NCBI RefSeq assembly: GCF_009650095.1
Contig: NZ_CP045915.1
Location: forward strand, 4,898,001 to 4,962,000
Direction: 5' to 3'
Length of the DNA stretch: 64,000 nucleotides
Source of the DNA: Gracilibacillus salitolerans
GTDB taxonomy: Bacteria; Bacillota; Bacilli; Bacillales; Amphibacillaceae
Below, piece after piece: positions 9,311 through 18,839 of this stretch. Both the position numbers and the translations under genes were made by a program. Below the pieces are notes generated by a model. It was not told the DNA's origin, searched no databases, and saw nothing but the letters and a program-made list of their open reading frames with translations. Numbering within the stretch: position 1 is the stretch's first letter; each line of letters begins with the position of its first letter.

Positions 9311-9462
9311 CGAACTTCATATTTCTTCCTTATCCCAACCTCTAATACAATAAAAGTCTTTCAATATATCTTCTATTCACTTGAAGGTGGTGATAAATAC
9401 TAATTTAAATCATTCCTGATTCAAGAGAAAATTCAGATTGTGGAAGGGAGAATACAATAACA

Positions 9463-11064
9463 ATGAATAAGAGATTAAAACTAACTTTAGCACTATCGCT
9501 TAGTGTTCTATTGCTTGGGTCAACAGTTAGTTATGCAAAAGAAAACAACCTAGCAGATGCCAAGAATAGCAGTGCCCAAGAAATTAATATCGACGTGGAG
9601 AGTAAGTATCAAGAAATTGATGGATTCGGCGCTTCCGGTGCTTGGTCCATGGATCCAGTTGGCAGTGAATGGTCTGAAGAAAACAAAAACCGTGTGGCTG
9701 ATTTACTATTCTCACAGGATAAAGGAATTGGTTTATCGATGTGGCGTTTTAATATCGGCGCAGGTAGTGAAATGACAGATAAAGACATCATTACAGATCG
9801 TTTTAGAAGAGCAGAAGGTTTTAAATCCGGAGAAAATGAGGATTATGATTGGTCTAAACAGGCTGGTCAACAGTGGTTTCTTCAAGCAGCAAATGAACGA
9901 GGAGTTGAGGAATTTATTGCATTTGTAAATAGTCCACCCGTTTGGATGACAAAGAATGGACATGGACAACCTGATCCCTCTGTTGGCAGCACAAATTTAG
10001 ATGAAGAACATATTGATGATTTCGCCATATTTTTAGCTGATGTATTAGAGCACTTTGAACAAGAGCAGTTGCCATTTAACTATATTAGTCCGATTAATGA
10101 GCCTACATGGGATTGGAACTATGCGGGGCAAGAAGGAAATCGTTACAATGTAGAAGATATGAAAGAGGTTATCACAGCTTTACATAATGAGCTGGAAAAC
10201 CGAGGCATTGAAACCGAGATCGATGCACCTGAAGCAGTAGAATATACCTCACTTCTTGACGATGATATATATGCAGCATTTACAGGAAGCGATAGCAGGT
10301 ATAGTAGCGGAAATGCTAGTGGTGCTTATCCAGGTAAATATCGAGAATATATAAAGGAATTTTTGGGAGATAATGATATAAAAGAAATGATCGGAAATAA
10401 GGTTAGTGCACATGCCTATTGGTCAGATCATTATTCTGGTAAAGATCGTCTAATTCCATTAAGAGAATCTGTACGGGAGAATATGGATCGATATGATGAG
10501 AACGCAAAAATATGGATGTCCGAATACTGTATTTTGGGAGATCACGGGCATGGTAGAGACTTATCCATGGAGACTGCACTAGATGTTGCCCGACTCATTC
10601 ATTATGACATGGTGGAAACACAAGCTTCCGCATGGCAATGGTGGTTAGCGCTGTCTCCGTATGATTACAAGGACGGTTTGATCTATACAGATTATGCTGA
10701 GCAGGGTGATGAAGAATCAATCATCGAATCTAAGTTATTATGGGCTTTAGGTAACTACAGCCGTTTCGTTAGACCAGGCGCACATAGAGTTGACCTTCAA
10801 GGTGCAAATGATAAGGATGGCTTAATGGGCTCTGCTTATTATCAAGAAGATGATGACCAGCTCTCTATTGTACTTGTAAATCATAGTGATGAAACAAAAT
10901 CAGTAAATGTCAATGTAGATAACCTACCAGGAAACAAGGAAGCTATTCAATTTAAACCATATGTAACATCTGAAAACTATGATCTGGAACAAAAAAACTT
11001 ATTCCCACAACATAAAACGTTTAATGTTCCATCTAACTCGATCGTTACATTAGTTGCTCAATAA
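9463..11064 (+). CDS. Secreted GH30 glycoside hydrolase
   Basis: 533 residues; ATG 9463 after GGAAGGGAG. Signal peptide 1-25 (MNKRLKLTLALSLSVLLLG..SYA). The (beta/alpha)8 GH30 core begins with YQEIDGFGASGAWSMD; the catalytic acid/base is E213 in SPINEPTW and the nucleophile E354 in IWMSEYC; a C-terminal beta domain ends in SIVTLVAQ. The WDWNYAGQEGNRY region after the acid/base resembles endo-beta-1,6-galactanase-type GH30 members as much as glucuronoxylanases, so the substrate is open; next to a GH10 xylanase, a xylan or arabinogalactan side-chain role is plausible. It has no anchor, so it is released. A cre box lies upstream and a bidirectional terminator downstream. Confidence 0.88.
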   Translation: MNKRLKLTLALSLSVLLLGSTVSYAKENNLADAKNSSAQEINIDVESKYQEIDGFGASGAWSMDPVGSEWSEENKNRVADLLFSQDKGIGLSMWRFNIGAGSEMTDKDIITDRFRRAEGFKSGENEDYDWSKQAGQQWFLQAANERGVEEFIAFVNSPPVWMTKNGHGQPDPSVGSTNLDEEHIDDFAIFLADVLEHFEQEQLPFNYISPINEPTWDWNYAGQEGNRYNVEDMKEVITALHNELENRGIETEIDAPEAVEYTSLLDDDIYAAFTGSDSRYSSGNASGAYPGKYREYIKEFLGDNDIKEMIGNKVSAHAYWSDHYSGKDRLIPLRESVRENMDRYDENAKIWMSEYCILGDHGHGRDLSMETALDVARLIHYDMVETQASAWQWWLALSPYDYKDGLIYTDYAEQGDEESIIESKLLWALGNYSRFVRPGAHRVDLQGANDKDGLMGSAYYQEDDDQLSIVLVNHSDETKSVNVNVDNLPGNKEAIQFKPYVTSENYDLEQKNLFPQHKTFNVPSNSIVTLVAQ

Positions 11065-11087
11065 TTTAAATAAATGCACCAAAGGAA

Positions 11088-11121
11088 AATGCCGGTTTAT
11101 CAATAAGTAAACCGGCATTCA
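11088..11121. terminator. Bidirectional terminator between GH30 and mqo
   Basis: Perfect 12-bp stem AATGCCGGTTTA / TAAACCGGCATT with an 8-nt loop; followed by AT-rich sequence on both strands. It serves the two convergent genes. Confidence 0.8.
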
Positions 11122-11132
11122 AAATATTTTTA

Positions 11133-12653
11133 TTAACTACTTTTTGATTTTGCACTATTAATCGGTCCATTGACGGTTAGTCCCAGTGTCTCTTCTGTTG
11201 CAGTATGAATTTCCCGGAACATTTCAGGGTTTTCCGCTAGCAACACACCATAAGATGGAACCATTTCTTTTATTTTCGGTTCCCATTCTTTAATATGTTG
11301 TGGGAAACATCTCTCCAATATTTCAAGCATAACTGGTACTGCGGTGGAAGCACCTGGAGAAGCACCAAGTAATGCGGCTATCGAGCCATCAGCAGCACTA
11401 ACAACTTCTGTACCAAATTGAAGTGTCCCTTTACCACCAGTGTCTGTGTCTTTAATAACTTGTACACGTTGACCAGCTACGACTATATCCCAATCTTCAC
11501 TTTTTGCATTCGGAATAAATTCACGTAATTCTTCCATGCGCTGTTCCTTCGATGACAACACTTGCTGAATCAGATATTTCGTCAATCCCAGCTCTTTGGC
11601 CCCTGCCGATAACATGGTTAAAACATTATTGGGTTTGACCGAACCAAGTAAATCAAAATTGGAACCCGTTTTTAAGAATTTTGGTGAGAAACCAGCAAAC
11701 GGTCCAAATAATAATGATTTTTTATTATCGATAAATCTGGTATCAAGATGCGGAACAGACATTGGCGGAGCACCAACCTTAGCTTTACCGTATACTTTTC
11801 CATGATGCTGCTCTATAATTTCAGGATTGTTACATACCATAAATAGGCCGCTTACCGGGAATCCACCTATATTTTTAGACTCTGGTATACCGGTTTTCTG
11901 TAGTAAAGGCAGACTTCCGCCCCCACCACCGATAAAGAGGAACTTTGCAGTATGATATTCTATTTTGCCGTTATCAATATCATGCACTTTTACTTCCCAG
12001 GAGCCATCACTGGTTCGTTTAATATCCTCTACACTATGCTTGTAATTTATTTCTACGTCTGTCTCCTCTAGGTGGTCGAACAATTTGCGTGTTAAAGCAC
12101 CAAAGTTTACATCCGTTCCAGAGTCGATTTTAGTTGCCGCTATCGGTTCATCTGGTGTACGTTCCTCCATAATAAGCGGGATCCATTCCTTCAGTTTCTC
12201 AGGGTCATCGGAATATTGCATATCTTGAAACAGAGGAATATTTGTTAACGCTTCAAAACGTTTTTTCAAAAATGCCACATTTTCTTCCCCTTGTACTAAA
12301 CTCATATGAGGGATTGGCATGATAAAGTCTTGTGGATTACCAATCAGATTGCTGTTAACTAAATAAGACCAAAACTGTCTTGATACCTGAAACTGTTCAT
12401 TAACTTTTACAGCTTTGGTAGTATCGATGGATCCATCAGCTTTTTCTGTAGTATAGTTAAGCTCGCACAGTGCGGCATGACCTGTACCCGCGTTATTCCA
12501 TTCGTTAGAGCTTTCTTCTCCTGCTTTATCGAGTTTCTCAAACACTGTAATATCCCAGCTTGGTGCTAATTCTTTCAGTATTGATCCCAAAGTCGCACTC
12601 ATCACTCCGGCACCAATTAAGATAACATCTGATTTTTTCTGTATGCTGCTCAT
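11133..12653 (-). CDS. mqo: Malate:quinone oxidoreductase
   Basis: 506 residues from ATG 12653, chosen for AAGGAAGG just upstream; the longer frame to 12770 has no ribosome site and is not family-like. The N-terminal FAD-binding motif is [14 protein letters not shown], followed by [30 protein letters not shown], the Mqo signature. Mqo is a peripheral membrane FAD enzyme that oxidises malate to oxaloacetate and passes electrons to the quinone pool, bypassing soluble malate dehydrogenase in the TCA cycle. Single gene, convergent with GH30. Confidence 0.95.
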   Translation of the reverse strand: MSSIQKKSDVILIGAGVMSATLGSILKELAPSWDITVFEKLDKAGEESSNEWNNAGTGHAALCELNYTTEKADGSIDTTKAVKVNEQFQVSRQFWSYLVNSNLIGNPQDFIMPIPHMSLVQGEENVAFLKKRFEALTNIPLFQDMQYSDDPEKLKEWIPLIMEERTPDEPIAATKIDSGTDVNFGALTRKLFDHLEETDVEINYKHSVEDIKRTSDGSWEVKVHDIDNGKIEYHTAKFLFIGGGGGSLPLLQKTGIPESKNIGGFPVSGLFMVCNNPEIIEQHHGKVYGKAKVGAPPMSVPHLDTRFIDNKKSLLFGPFAGFSPKFLKTGSNFDLLGSVKPNNVLTMLSAGAKELGLTKYLIQQVLSSKEQRMEELREFIPNAKSEDWDIVVAGQRVQVIKDTDTGGKGTLQFGTEVVSAADGSIAALLGASPGASTAVPVMLEILERCFPQHIKEWEPKIKEMVPSYGVLLAENPEMFREIHTATEETLGLTVNGPINSAKSKSS

Positions 12654-13028
12654 AAAACCTTCCTTTCTTATTCCCTTATCTGCAAAAAAAGAGTAGGCTT
12701 TCCTGCTTTGGTATAACAAAAAGTAAGGTATTATCCAGGAACAAACCTTTTCTTCCTCCATTATAACCATTTATAGTCTATTATAATTAATTGAATATCT
12801 ACTAATAATTATAAACTATTTAGGGTTGGAAAAAAAGCAAGAATAATGTCACAAGAGGCTAGGAAGTAGATCCGGTTAATTCTATTGTAACAACACATAT
12901 TTATATAGAAGGAATTTAATGATCCTGTCCCAACTAGAAGTATCTTTTGAATTGGAAACCAAAAATTTAACTTTTCTTCCTTTAACCTTTAAAATGGTAA
13001 ATATAGAAAATTGGAAAGGGTGAAGCAA
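12654..13028. other. Intergenic region between divergent mqo and SDR genes
   Basis: About 375 bp of AT-rich DNA containing the two divergent promoters. I see no strong dyad, RNA fold or broken gene. The leader of mqo (12654-12770) is open in the mqo frame but lacks coding features. Confidence 0.5.
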
Positions 13029-13679
13029 ATGAAAGTATTAGTTGTAGGTGCGAATGGCCAGATAGGAAAACATCTTGTCAAATTCATCCAAGATGAAGAT
13101 AATCTAGATGCAAAAGCAATGATTCGAAAAAAAGAACAAGCCGCTTATTTTGAAGATTTAGGGGCAGAGGTTGCTGTGGTAGATCTTGAAGATGACATTG
13201 ATACAATCGCTAAGGCTGCAGAAGATGTAGATGCGATTGTATTCACAGCAGGATCTGGACCAAAAACAGGCAAAGACAAAACCCTTATGATCGATCTCGA
13301 TGGCGCTGTAAAAACAATTGAAGCTGCAAAACAAGCTAATGTGAAGCGATATGTAATGATCAGTTCATTCGATACAAGTCGCGAAGCAATCCAATCTGCT
13401 CCAGAAGGCTTTGCACCATATGTGGTTGCGAAGCATTATGCAGATGAATGGCTAACATCAACTGATTTAGATTATACAATCATTCACCCTGGCGGACTAA
13501 CCAATGATCCAGGCAAAAATCAAGTAGAACTAGCTGAAAAAGTGGAAAGAGGCCAAGTGCCACGAGAAGACATTGCAAGGGTGATCGTAGCTAGTTTGAA
13601 CAATGATTCTACGATTGGCAAGAGATTTCAGGTTGTAACAGGTAATACAGCTGTTGAAGAAGCGATCAAATCGATCTAA
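13029..13679 (+). CDS. NAD(P)-binding SDR-type oxidoreductase (YhfK-like)
   Basis: 216 residues; ATG 13029 follows GGAAAGGGTGAAGCAA. Rossmann start MKVLVVGANGQIGKHL with the GxxGxxG pattern of atypical SDRs, then YVMISSFDTSR and a YVVAKHYAD segment carrying the Tyr-x3-Lys pair. Closest in pattern to Bacillus YhfK and other NAD(P)H-binding sugar-epimerase/flavin-reductase-like proteins; the substrate is unknown. Monocistronic with its own terminator. Confidence 0.85.
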   Translation: MKVLVVGANGQIGKHLVKFIQDEDNLDAKAMIRKKEQAAYFEDLGAEVAVVDLEDDIDTIAKAAEDVDAIVFTAGSGPKTGKDKTLMIDLDGAVKTIEAAKQANVKRYVMISSFDTSREAIQSAPEGFAPYVVAKHYADEWLTSTDLDYTIIHPGGLTNDPGKNQVELAEKVERGQVPREDIARVIVASLNNDSTIGKRFQVVTGNTAVEEAIKSI

Positions 13680-13699
13680 AAATAGTTGATCATATAAAG

Positions 13700-13741
13700 A
13701 GAGATCCATTTCTCTGAATGGCGAAATGGATCTCTTTATTT
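13700..13741 (+). terminator. Terminator of the SDR gene
   Basis: 12-bp stem AGAGATCCATTT / AAATGGATCTCT, loop of 12 nt, followed by TTATTTT. Confidence 0.85.
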
Positions 13742-13792
13742 TACCATTTTACCCACAAAGCTTTTTATGGTCATTTCACACTATCATTACAT

Positions 13793-14509
13793 TTAACCCA
13801 AACTCTCCATAAGCAAATATATTCCTGTAAACAACAAGATGATATATGTAACTACCCGAAAAACATTTTGGTTAATCCATTTAAAAAGTATTTGTCCCAA
13901 ATACAGACCTATTAGTACTAATGGTAAAGCAACTCCACTAGAAACCCAGACTGTTTTACTTGTTCCTGCAAAAGTGACTTGGGTTATTAAACTAAATAAA
14001 TAGATGAATAAATAAAATGCCAGTGTTGTGCCCCGTAACTTTTCCTTTTGAGTATCTGTTCCAGAAAAGTATAACAATAATGGCGGACCGGGCATTCCGA
14101 TACTTGTTGTTAAAGAACCTGATAATCCACCGACAATCCAATCTCTTTTTTTATTCTGTTTGATTCGAAATCTTAGTATAAGCATTATTGTTAATAGCAA
14201 GATAATAATGCTAATTCCTAATTTAAGCTTGATTATATCTATTAGTAGAAATGCAAAGATTCCTATCGGCAGACCTACGACACTCCCAAATATAAATCTC
14301 CGTAAGATCTTGAAATCAACATCCTTTAAAATCTTAGTTATTAGAGCACCAGAAATAACAAGTGATAACAACAGATTTATTTGTATTGCTTCCCTCGGTT
14401 CAAATACCAAAAGAAGAAAGGGAGTAGCCAAAATGGAAAAGCCGAACCCTGTACTCGTTTGAAGGATGGAGGCTACTATTATAATTACAAAGAATAGAAT
14501 TGTGTCCAT
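13793..14509 (-). CDS. TSUP-family membrane permease (TauE/SafE-like)
   Basis: 238 residues from ATG 14509 (AAAGCAGG 6 nt upstream; a TTG at 14533 is possible but has no site). About seven to eight hydrophobic helices; the two characteristic half-repeats start with STGFGFSILATPFLLLVF and DWIVGGLSGSLTTSIGMPGPPLLLYF. TSUP proteins export sulfite, sulfoacetate or related organosulfur anions. No sulfur gene is adjacent, so the substrate is undefined. Convergent with the SDR gene. Confidence 0.85.
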   Translation of the reverse strand: MDTILFFVIIIVASILQTSTGFGFSILATPFLLLVFEPREAIQINLLLSLVISGALITKILKDVDFKILRRFIFGSVVGLPIGIFAFLLIDIIKLKLGISIIILLLTIMLILRFRIKQNKKRDWIVGGLSGSLTTSIGMPGPPLLLYFSGTDTQKEKLRGTTLAFYLFIYLFSLITQVTFAGTSKTVWVSSGVALPLVLIGLYLGQILFKWINQNVFRVVTYIILLFTGIYLLMESLG

Positions 14510-14780
14510 AGACAACCTGCTTTCTGTACTCAAGAACCTAATAAAAAGATTTTAATTAAATCAGTGCTATAGTCCTTAATAATAAATAATAGCATATTGT
14601 AACACATTAGATCATGACCTATGGTTGTTAAATGGTATCATTTGACGAACCACTGTCTTGCTATACTAAAGTCTGATCATGACTCATGACTCCTGATAAG
14701 TTGCCCTAAAAATATTTTTTTGCATAGCTTGTCTCCATTAATGCATATATATAGACTATCAATGGCTAAGGAGGCTTTTT

Positions 14781-15137
14781 ATGCTAAAGAATATTTCATC
14801 CTATCAGCTCATTCGGTATCTAGTTGGCTATGTTTTTATAGCTTCTGCTCTTATGAAATTAGTAGTTGTAGATTTTACAGGTGCATTTTCTAATTATGGT
14901 ATACCATATCCTCATGCTACAGTATTAATTGTAGGGATTACAGAATTGATATGTGGTTTACTAGTCGTTTTTAATTACTATGTGAAGAAGGCGACTATTC
15001 CATTATTAGTAATAATAGTAGCTGCAATTATCCTTACGAAAGTGCCTGTACTACAAGCTGGGCTACTGGAATTTGCATTTGAAGCGAGATTAGATATTGT
15101 TATGTTTTTTCTTCTTTATATTCTTTGGAAAAACTAA
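14781..15137 (+). CDS. DoxX/MauE-like small membrane protein
   Basis: 118 residues; ATG 14781 with AAGGAGG upstream. Four predicted helices; the N-terminal LIRYLVGYVFIASALMKLV and central VGITELICGLLVVFNYY fit DoxX-family proteins, which are linked to thiol/redox and membrane electron-transfer modules. No redox partner is adjacent. Confidence 0.7.
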   Translation: MLKNISSYQLIRYLVGYVFIASALMKLVVVDFTGAFSNYGIPYPHATVLIVGITELICGLLVVFNYYVKKATIPLLVIIVAAIILTKVPVLQAGLLEFAFEARLDIVMFFLLYILWKN

Positions 15138-15207
15138 CGATTAATCAACTATGTTCCCCATCAAGGAAGGATTCTTTCAGTTGTATAGAAGGTTACTAAG
15201 TTATAAT

Positions 15208-15250
15208 CCGCTATGATCAATAAATTGATTATAGCGGCATTTTTATCATT
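15208..15250 (+). terminator. Terminator after the DoxX-like gene
   Basis: 14-bp near-perfect stem CCGCTATGATCAAT / ATTGATTATAGCGG (one G-T pair) with a 2-nt spacer, followed by CATTTTTATC. Confidence 0.8.
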
Positions 15251-15333
15251 TATTTTAATATATAAATAATTTAATGGTAATATATGCACAATACATAGAA
15301 ACCATCTTTCAAGATACAGGAGTTGTTAATCTA

Positions 15334-16731
15334 ATGGAACTTCAAGCAAACCCCCAATTATTATGGTTTATCGGGATTTATGCTGTAATAATGATCGGGC
15401 TAGGAATTTATATGTCAAAGAAAGTGTCGAATAGTACAGACTTTATTCTAGCAGGAAAAAGCTTAGGGCCTTTTGTATTGATGGGTACCTTGCTGGCTAC
15501 CTGGACTGGAAGCGGAAGCATATCAGGTGGAGAAACGTCTGTTGCTTATAGCTTTGGTATTATCCCTTCCCTCATGTTAATGATACCAACTTTAATCGGT
15601 ATTCTTACACTTTACATAGCAGCACCTAAGATCAGAGCATTTGGAAAATATACGATTTCAGGAATTCTTGAAGAAAAATATGGTGTCTCTGCTCGCAATC
15701 TTGCCAGTGTCATTGTTCTGTTAGCGTACGTGGGTATCGTTTCTTATCAAATGAAAGGTTTCGGATTTATTCTCAATCTTACAACAGGAATGAGCGTAGA
15801 ACTCGGTACGATCATTGCTGCGGTTTTAATCATATTTCTTGCGATGATTGGTGGTCTAAAATCTGTTTCTCAAACAGATGCATTAAGTGGATTTTTAATG
15901 GTTGGTGGTTTAGTGATCACCGTACCAATGATTTTCGCAATTGCCGGTGGTTGGGATTCCATCGTTGAAAATGTCCCGGATTCTCATCTAACTGCAACGG
16001 GAGGACTAACAAACATCCAGCTGATTGGCTACCTACTACCTTCCTTATTCCTTTTACTTGGTGACCAAAACATGTATCAACGGTTAGCATCATCAAAAGG
16101 AGATGCTTCATCAAGAAAGGCGCAAATAGGTTGGCTTCTCATTATGCTAATTATTTCACCAGCCATCTCACTAATTGCATTTGCATCTCGTTCTTTATTC
16201 CCTGATATAGATCCAGGGATGGCATTAATGGCGACAACCCTTGCAATGCCTATAGCAATTGGAGGAGTTTTACTTGCTGCAGCCGCTGCTTTTATCATTA
16301 CAACAGGGAACTCCTATTTGCTTTCCGCAGCTACGAATATGACGTATGATATATATGGAAAATATATTAATAGACATGCGTCAGATGAAAAACAATTAGG
16401 TATGACAAAAGTGTTTATCGTAATCCTTGGTGCATTTTCCTATTTATTGATTAGCTTTTTCCCAACGGTGTTAGAAGTCCAAATGTATGCTTATACAGTT
16501 TATGGTGCAGGTATAACACCAGCAATTTTGGCTGTGTTTTTCTGGAAACGCGTCAATGCAATCGGTGGTATTTCTTCCATGGTTGTTGGTGTTGTAACAA
16601 CATTAGTATGGGAAATTATCCTTGGTAAACCATTTGAATTAAACAGTGTCGTTATTTCAGTTCCTGCTGCGTTCATTGTATTAATTGTTGTAACCTTAGC
16701 AACTCAAAAGGAAACGAAGCATAATTCTTGA
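15334..16731 (+). CDS. Sodium:solute symporter (SSS family)
   Basis: 465 residues from ATG 15334 (GGAG 11 nt upstream); an ATG at 15274 gives an extra 20 residues but has no site. About 13 helices; family marks are FILAGKSLGPFVLMGTLLATW near the N-terminus and GGLKSVSQTDALSGFLM in the middle. Members import proline, pantothenate, sialic acid or other solutes with Na+. The downstream M24 peptidase follows after 14 nt, so the pair is probably an operon for taking up and processing a proline-containing or other amino-acid substrate; that link is inferred. Confidence 0.88.
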   Translation: MELQANPQLLWFIGIYAVIMIGLGIYMSKKVSNSTDFILAGKSLGPFVLMGTLLATWTGSGSISGGETSVAYSFGIIPSLMLMIPTLIGILTLYIAAPKIRAFGKYTISGILEEKYGVSARNLASVIVLLAYVGIVSYQMKGFGFILNLTTGMSVELGTIIAAVLIIFLAMIGGLKSVSQTDALSGFLMVGGLVITVPMIFAIAGGWDSIVENVPDSHLTATGGLTNIQLIGYLLPSLFLLLGDQNMYQRLASSKGDASSRKAQIGWLLIMLIISPAISLIAFASRSLFPDIDPGMALMATTLAMPIAIGGVLLAAAAAFIITTGNSYLLSAATNMTYDIYGKYINRHASDEKQLGMTKVFIVILGAFSYLLISFFPTVLEVQMYAYTVYGAGITPAILAVFFWKRVNAIGGISSMVVGVVTTLVWEIILGKPFELNSVVISVPAAFIVLIVVTLATQKETKHNS

Positions 16732-16745
16732 TAGGGGTGTTTAAC

Positions 16746-17846
16746 TTGCAAGAACGATTAACAAAAGTAACGGAATGGATGAATGAGAAAAATATTGAAG
16801 TAGCTTTCTTAAATTCAACCGAAAATGTCTTTTATTTATCAAATTTTTATACAGATCCACATGAACGTTTGATGGGGATCTTCCTGTTTAAACAAGCACA
16901 ACCAGTGTTTATCCTACCTGCAATGGAAGTGGGGCAATTAAAAAATGCAGGTTGGGAATACGAGATTATCGGATATTCTGATCACGAAAATCCATGGAAA
17001 TTCATTGAAGCTATAATACAAAAAAAGCAGCTAGAAAAAGCAGAAGCAGTTGCTATTGAAAAAGACGTTCTCACTTATAGACGAAGTGAGGAATTTCTAT
17101 CTTTCTTCCCTGAAGCAAAAGTAATTTCTGTAGAAGAAAAATTAAATGCCATGCGTGTTGTGAAAGATAATGAGGAAATTAGCATCATTCGTCGCGCTGC
17201 AAACATGGCTGATTATGGCGTTCAAGTAGGAATCGATGCACTCGAAGAAGGCATTAGCGAAATGGAAGTATTAGCAACAATTGAATTTGAACTGAAAAAA
17301 AAGGGAATTCGTGAAATGTCCTTTTCGACCATGGTACTATTTGGTGAAAAATCTGGAGACCCACACGGAAATCCAGGCGATCGAATGTTAAATGCTGGTG
17401 ATATGGTTCTATTTGATTTAGGAGTTGTCATGGATGGCTATTGCTCAGATATCACGAGAACCGTAGCATTTAAATCAGTCACAGACAAACAAAAAGACAT
17501 GTATCAAACCGTATTAAAAGCAGAACAAGCTTCCTTAGAAAAAAGTAAACCAGGTAATCGTATAGGTGATTTAGACAAAGTTGCTCGAAATATTATCACG
17601 GAAGCAGGATATGGTGACTACTTCCCACATCGGATTGGGCATGGCATGGGAATCAACGTCCATGAATTCCCTTCCATGAGTCATCTAAATGATGGAATCA
17701 TAACAGAAGGTATGGTCTACACGATTGAACCAGGGATTTACCTTCCGGGAATCGGTGGTGTAAGAATAGAAGATGATGTACTTGTTACAATGGATGGTTA
17801 TGAAACATTGACCAAATTCCCCAAAGAACTACAAATAATAGAATAA
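16746..17846 (+). CDS. M24 family Xaa-Pro peptidase
   Basis: 366 residues from TTG 16746 (GGGGTG 6 nt upstream); a TTG at 16728 would overlap the symporter stop. N-terminal creatinase-like domain, then a pita-bread catalytic domain with all five metal ligands visible: Asp in VLFDLGVVMDG, Asp in CSDITRT, His in HRIGHGMG, Glu in YTIEPGIY and Glu in GVRIEDDV. It should cleave X-Pro bonds in the cytoplasm using Mn2+ or Co2+. Translationally close to the symporter upstream. Confidence 0.92.
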   Translation: MQERLTKVTEWMNEKNIEVAFLNSTENVFYLSNFYTDPHERLMGIFLFKQAQPVFILPAMEVGQLKNAGWEYEIIGYSDHENPWKFIEAIIQKKQLEKAEAVAIEKDVLTYRRSEEFLSFFPEAKVISVEEKLNAMRVVKDNEEISIIRRAANMADYGVQVGIDALEEGISEMEVLATIEFELKKKGIREMSFSTMVLFGEKSGDPHGNPGDRMLNAGDMVLFDLGVVMDGYCSDITRTVAFKSVTDKQKDMYQTVLKAEQASLEKSKPGNRIGDLDKVARNIITEAGYGDYFPHRIGHGMGINVHEFPSMSHLNDGIITEGMVYTIEPGIYLPGIGGVRIEDDVLVTMDGYETLTKFPKELQIIE

Positions 17847-17878
17847 TTTAAGGCTTTTGCGCTCTAAGTGAAGTGAAA

Positions 17879-17932
17879 ATACCCATATAAGGAACTTGTC
17901 AGTTGTTTATATGGGTATTAATTATTTTTTTA
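17879..17932 (+). terminator. Terminator of the symporter-peptidase operon
   Basis: Perfect 12-bp stem ATACCCATATAA / TTATATGGGTAT, 16-nt loop, then TAATTATTTTTTTAG. Confidence 0.85.
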
Positions 17933-18108
17933 GATGGTAGCCCCATTTTTATCCCAATAACCCCCCAGAATATTCCTCCTACAGTAATGATTCTCTAATG
18001 CAATTTGGAAAAATCACTTCTAATTATATGAATTTATCAATTAAATTTTGGAAAGAATAATAGTGTAGAAATTTTATAGGTTATAAGGGTTATCAGGAGG
18101 AATAAGCA

Positions 18109-18789
18109 GTGGAATTAATCCAAATATTGATAAAATTAGTGACAGGTTTCTTTTTACTTTTTCTGTTAGTCAGAATTATAGGATCGAAATTAATAGACCA
18201 ATTTACTCCATTTCATTTTATATCAGCTGTTGTCTTAAGTGAATTGTTGGGAAATGCCATTTATGAAGAGAAGATCCCCATTAGCTATATCTTCTTTACT
18301 TTACTAATATGGGGATGTTTATTGTTTTTAGTAGAATACATTGCTCAGAAATCTCTTTTATATAGAGGAAAGTTCGAAGGGAAGCCTGCCACCGTTATTC
18401 GAGATGGTCAAATTGACTTTGACGAGTTAAAGAAAAGTCGGATGAATCTTAATCAATTACAAAGTTTACTTCGCCAAAGCGAAATCTTTTCCATACGTGA
18501 AGTAGCATTTGCACTGATAGAACCTAATGGCTCTATCAGTGTATTAAAAAAAGCACAATATCAAAAAACTACTCAACAAGACTTCAATATGCCACCGCAA
18601 CCTGTTTATCTTCCCATAACAATAATTAAAGATGGCGAAATTATTCAGGATCATTTAAAAGAAATAAACAAAGACGAGCCATGGTTAAAGAACCAGTTAA
18701 TAGCCCATAACATAAGTAAAATGGAAGACGTGCTTTTTGCTGAATGGTTAGAAAACGATGGTTTATTTGTTGTTCCATTCAAAACTTAA
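18109..18789 (+). CDS. DUF421 membrane protein (YetF-like)
   Basis: 226 residues from GTG 18109 preceded by AGGAGGAATAAGCA. Three N-terminal helices, then a two-lobed cytoplasmic domain with GKPATVIRDGQIDFDELKKSRMN, the hallmark of YetF/YdfR/YkjA proteins. Family members are membrane proteins of largely unknown function found in many Bacillus paralogues. Monocistronic. Confidence 0.85.
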   Translation: MELIQILIKLVTGFFLLFLLVRIIGSKLIDQFTPFHFISAVVLSELLGNAIYEEKIPISYIFFTLLIWGCLLFLVEYIAQKSLLYRGKFEGKPATVIRDGQIDFDELKKSRMNLNQLQSLLRQSEIFSIREVAFALIEPNGSISVLKKAQYQKTTQQDFNMPPQPVYLPITIIKDGEIIQDHLKEINKDEPWLKNQLIAHNISKMEDVLFAEWLENDGLFVVPFKT

Positions 18790-18839
18790 ATGAAATTTAC
18801 AAACCACTGCTGTACTATTTATGATAGAGCTTATTCCTA

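Noticed and set aside
9059..9462. CRISPR array suspected from the spaced repeats at 9135-9214
   Set aside because: Units are contiguous and degenerate with no spacers, and no cas gene is nearby.
14640..14690. TTGACG and TATACT before the DoxX gene considered as a promoter
   Set aside because: The spacer is only about 14 bp, too short for a normal sigma-A promoter.
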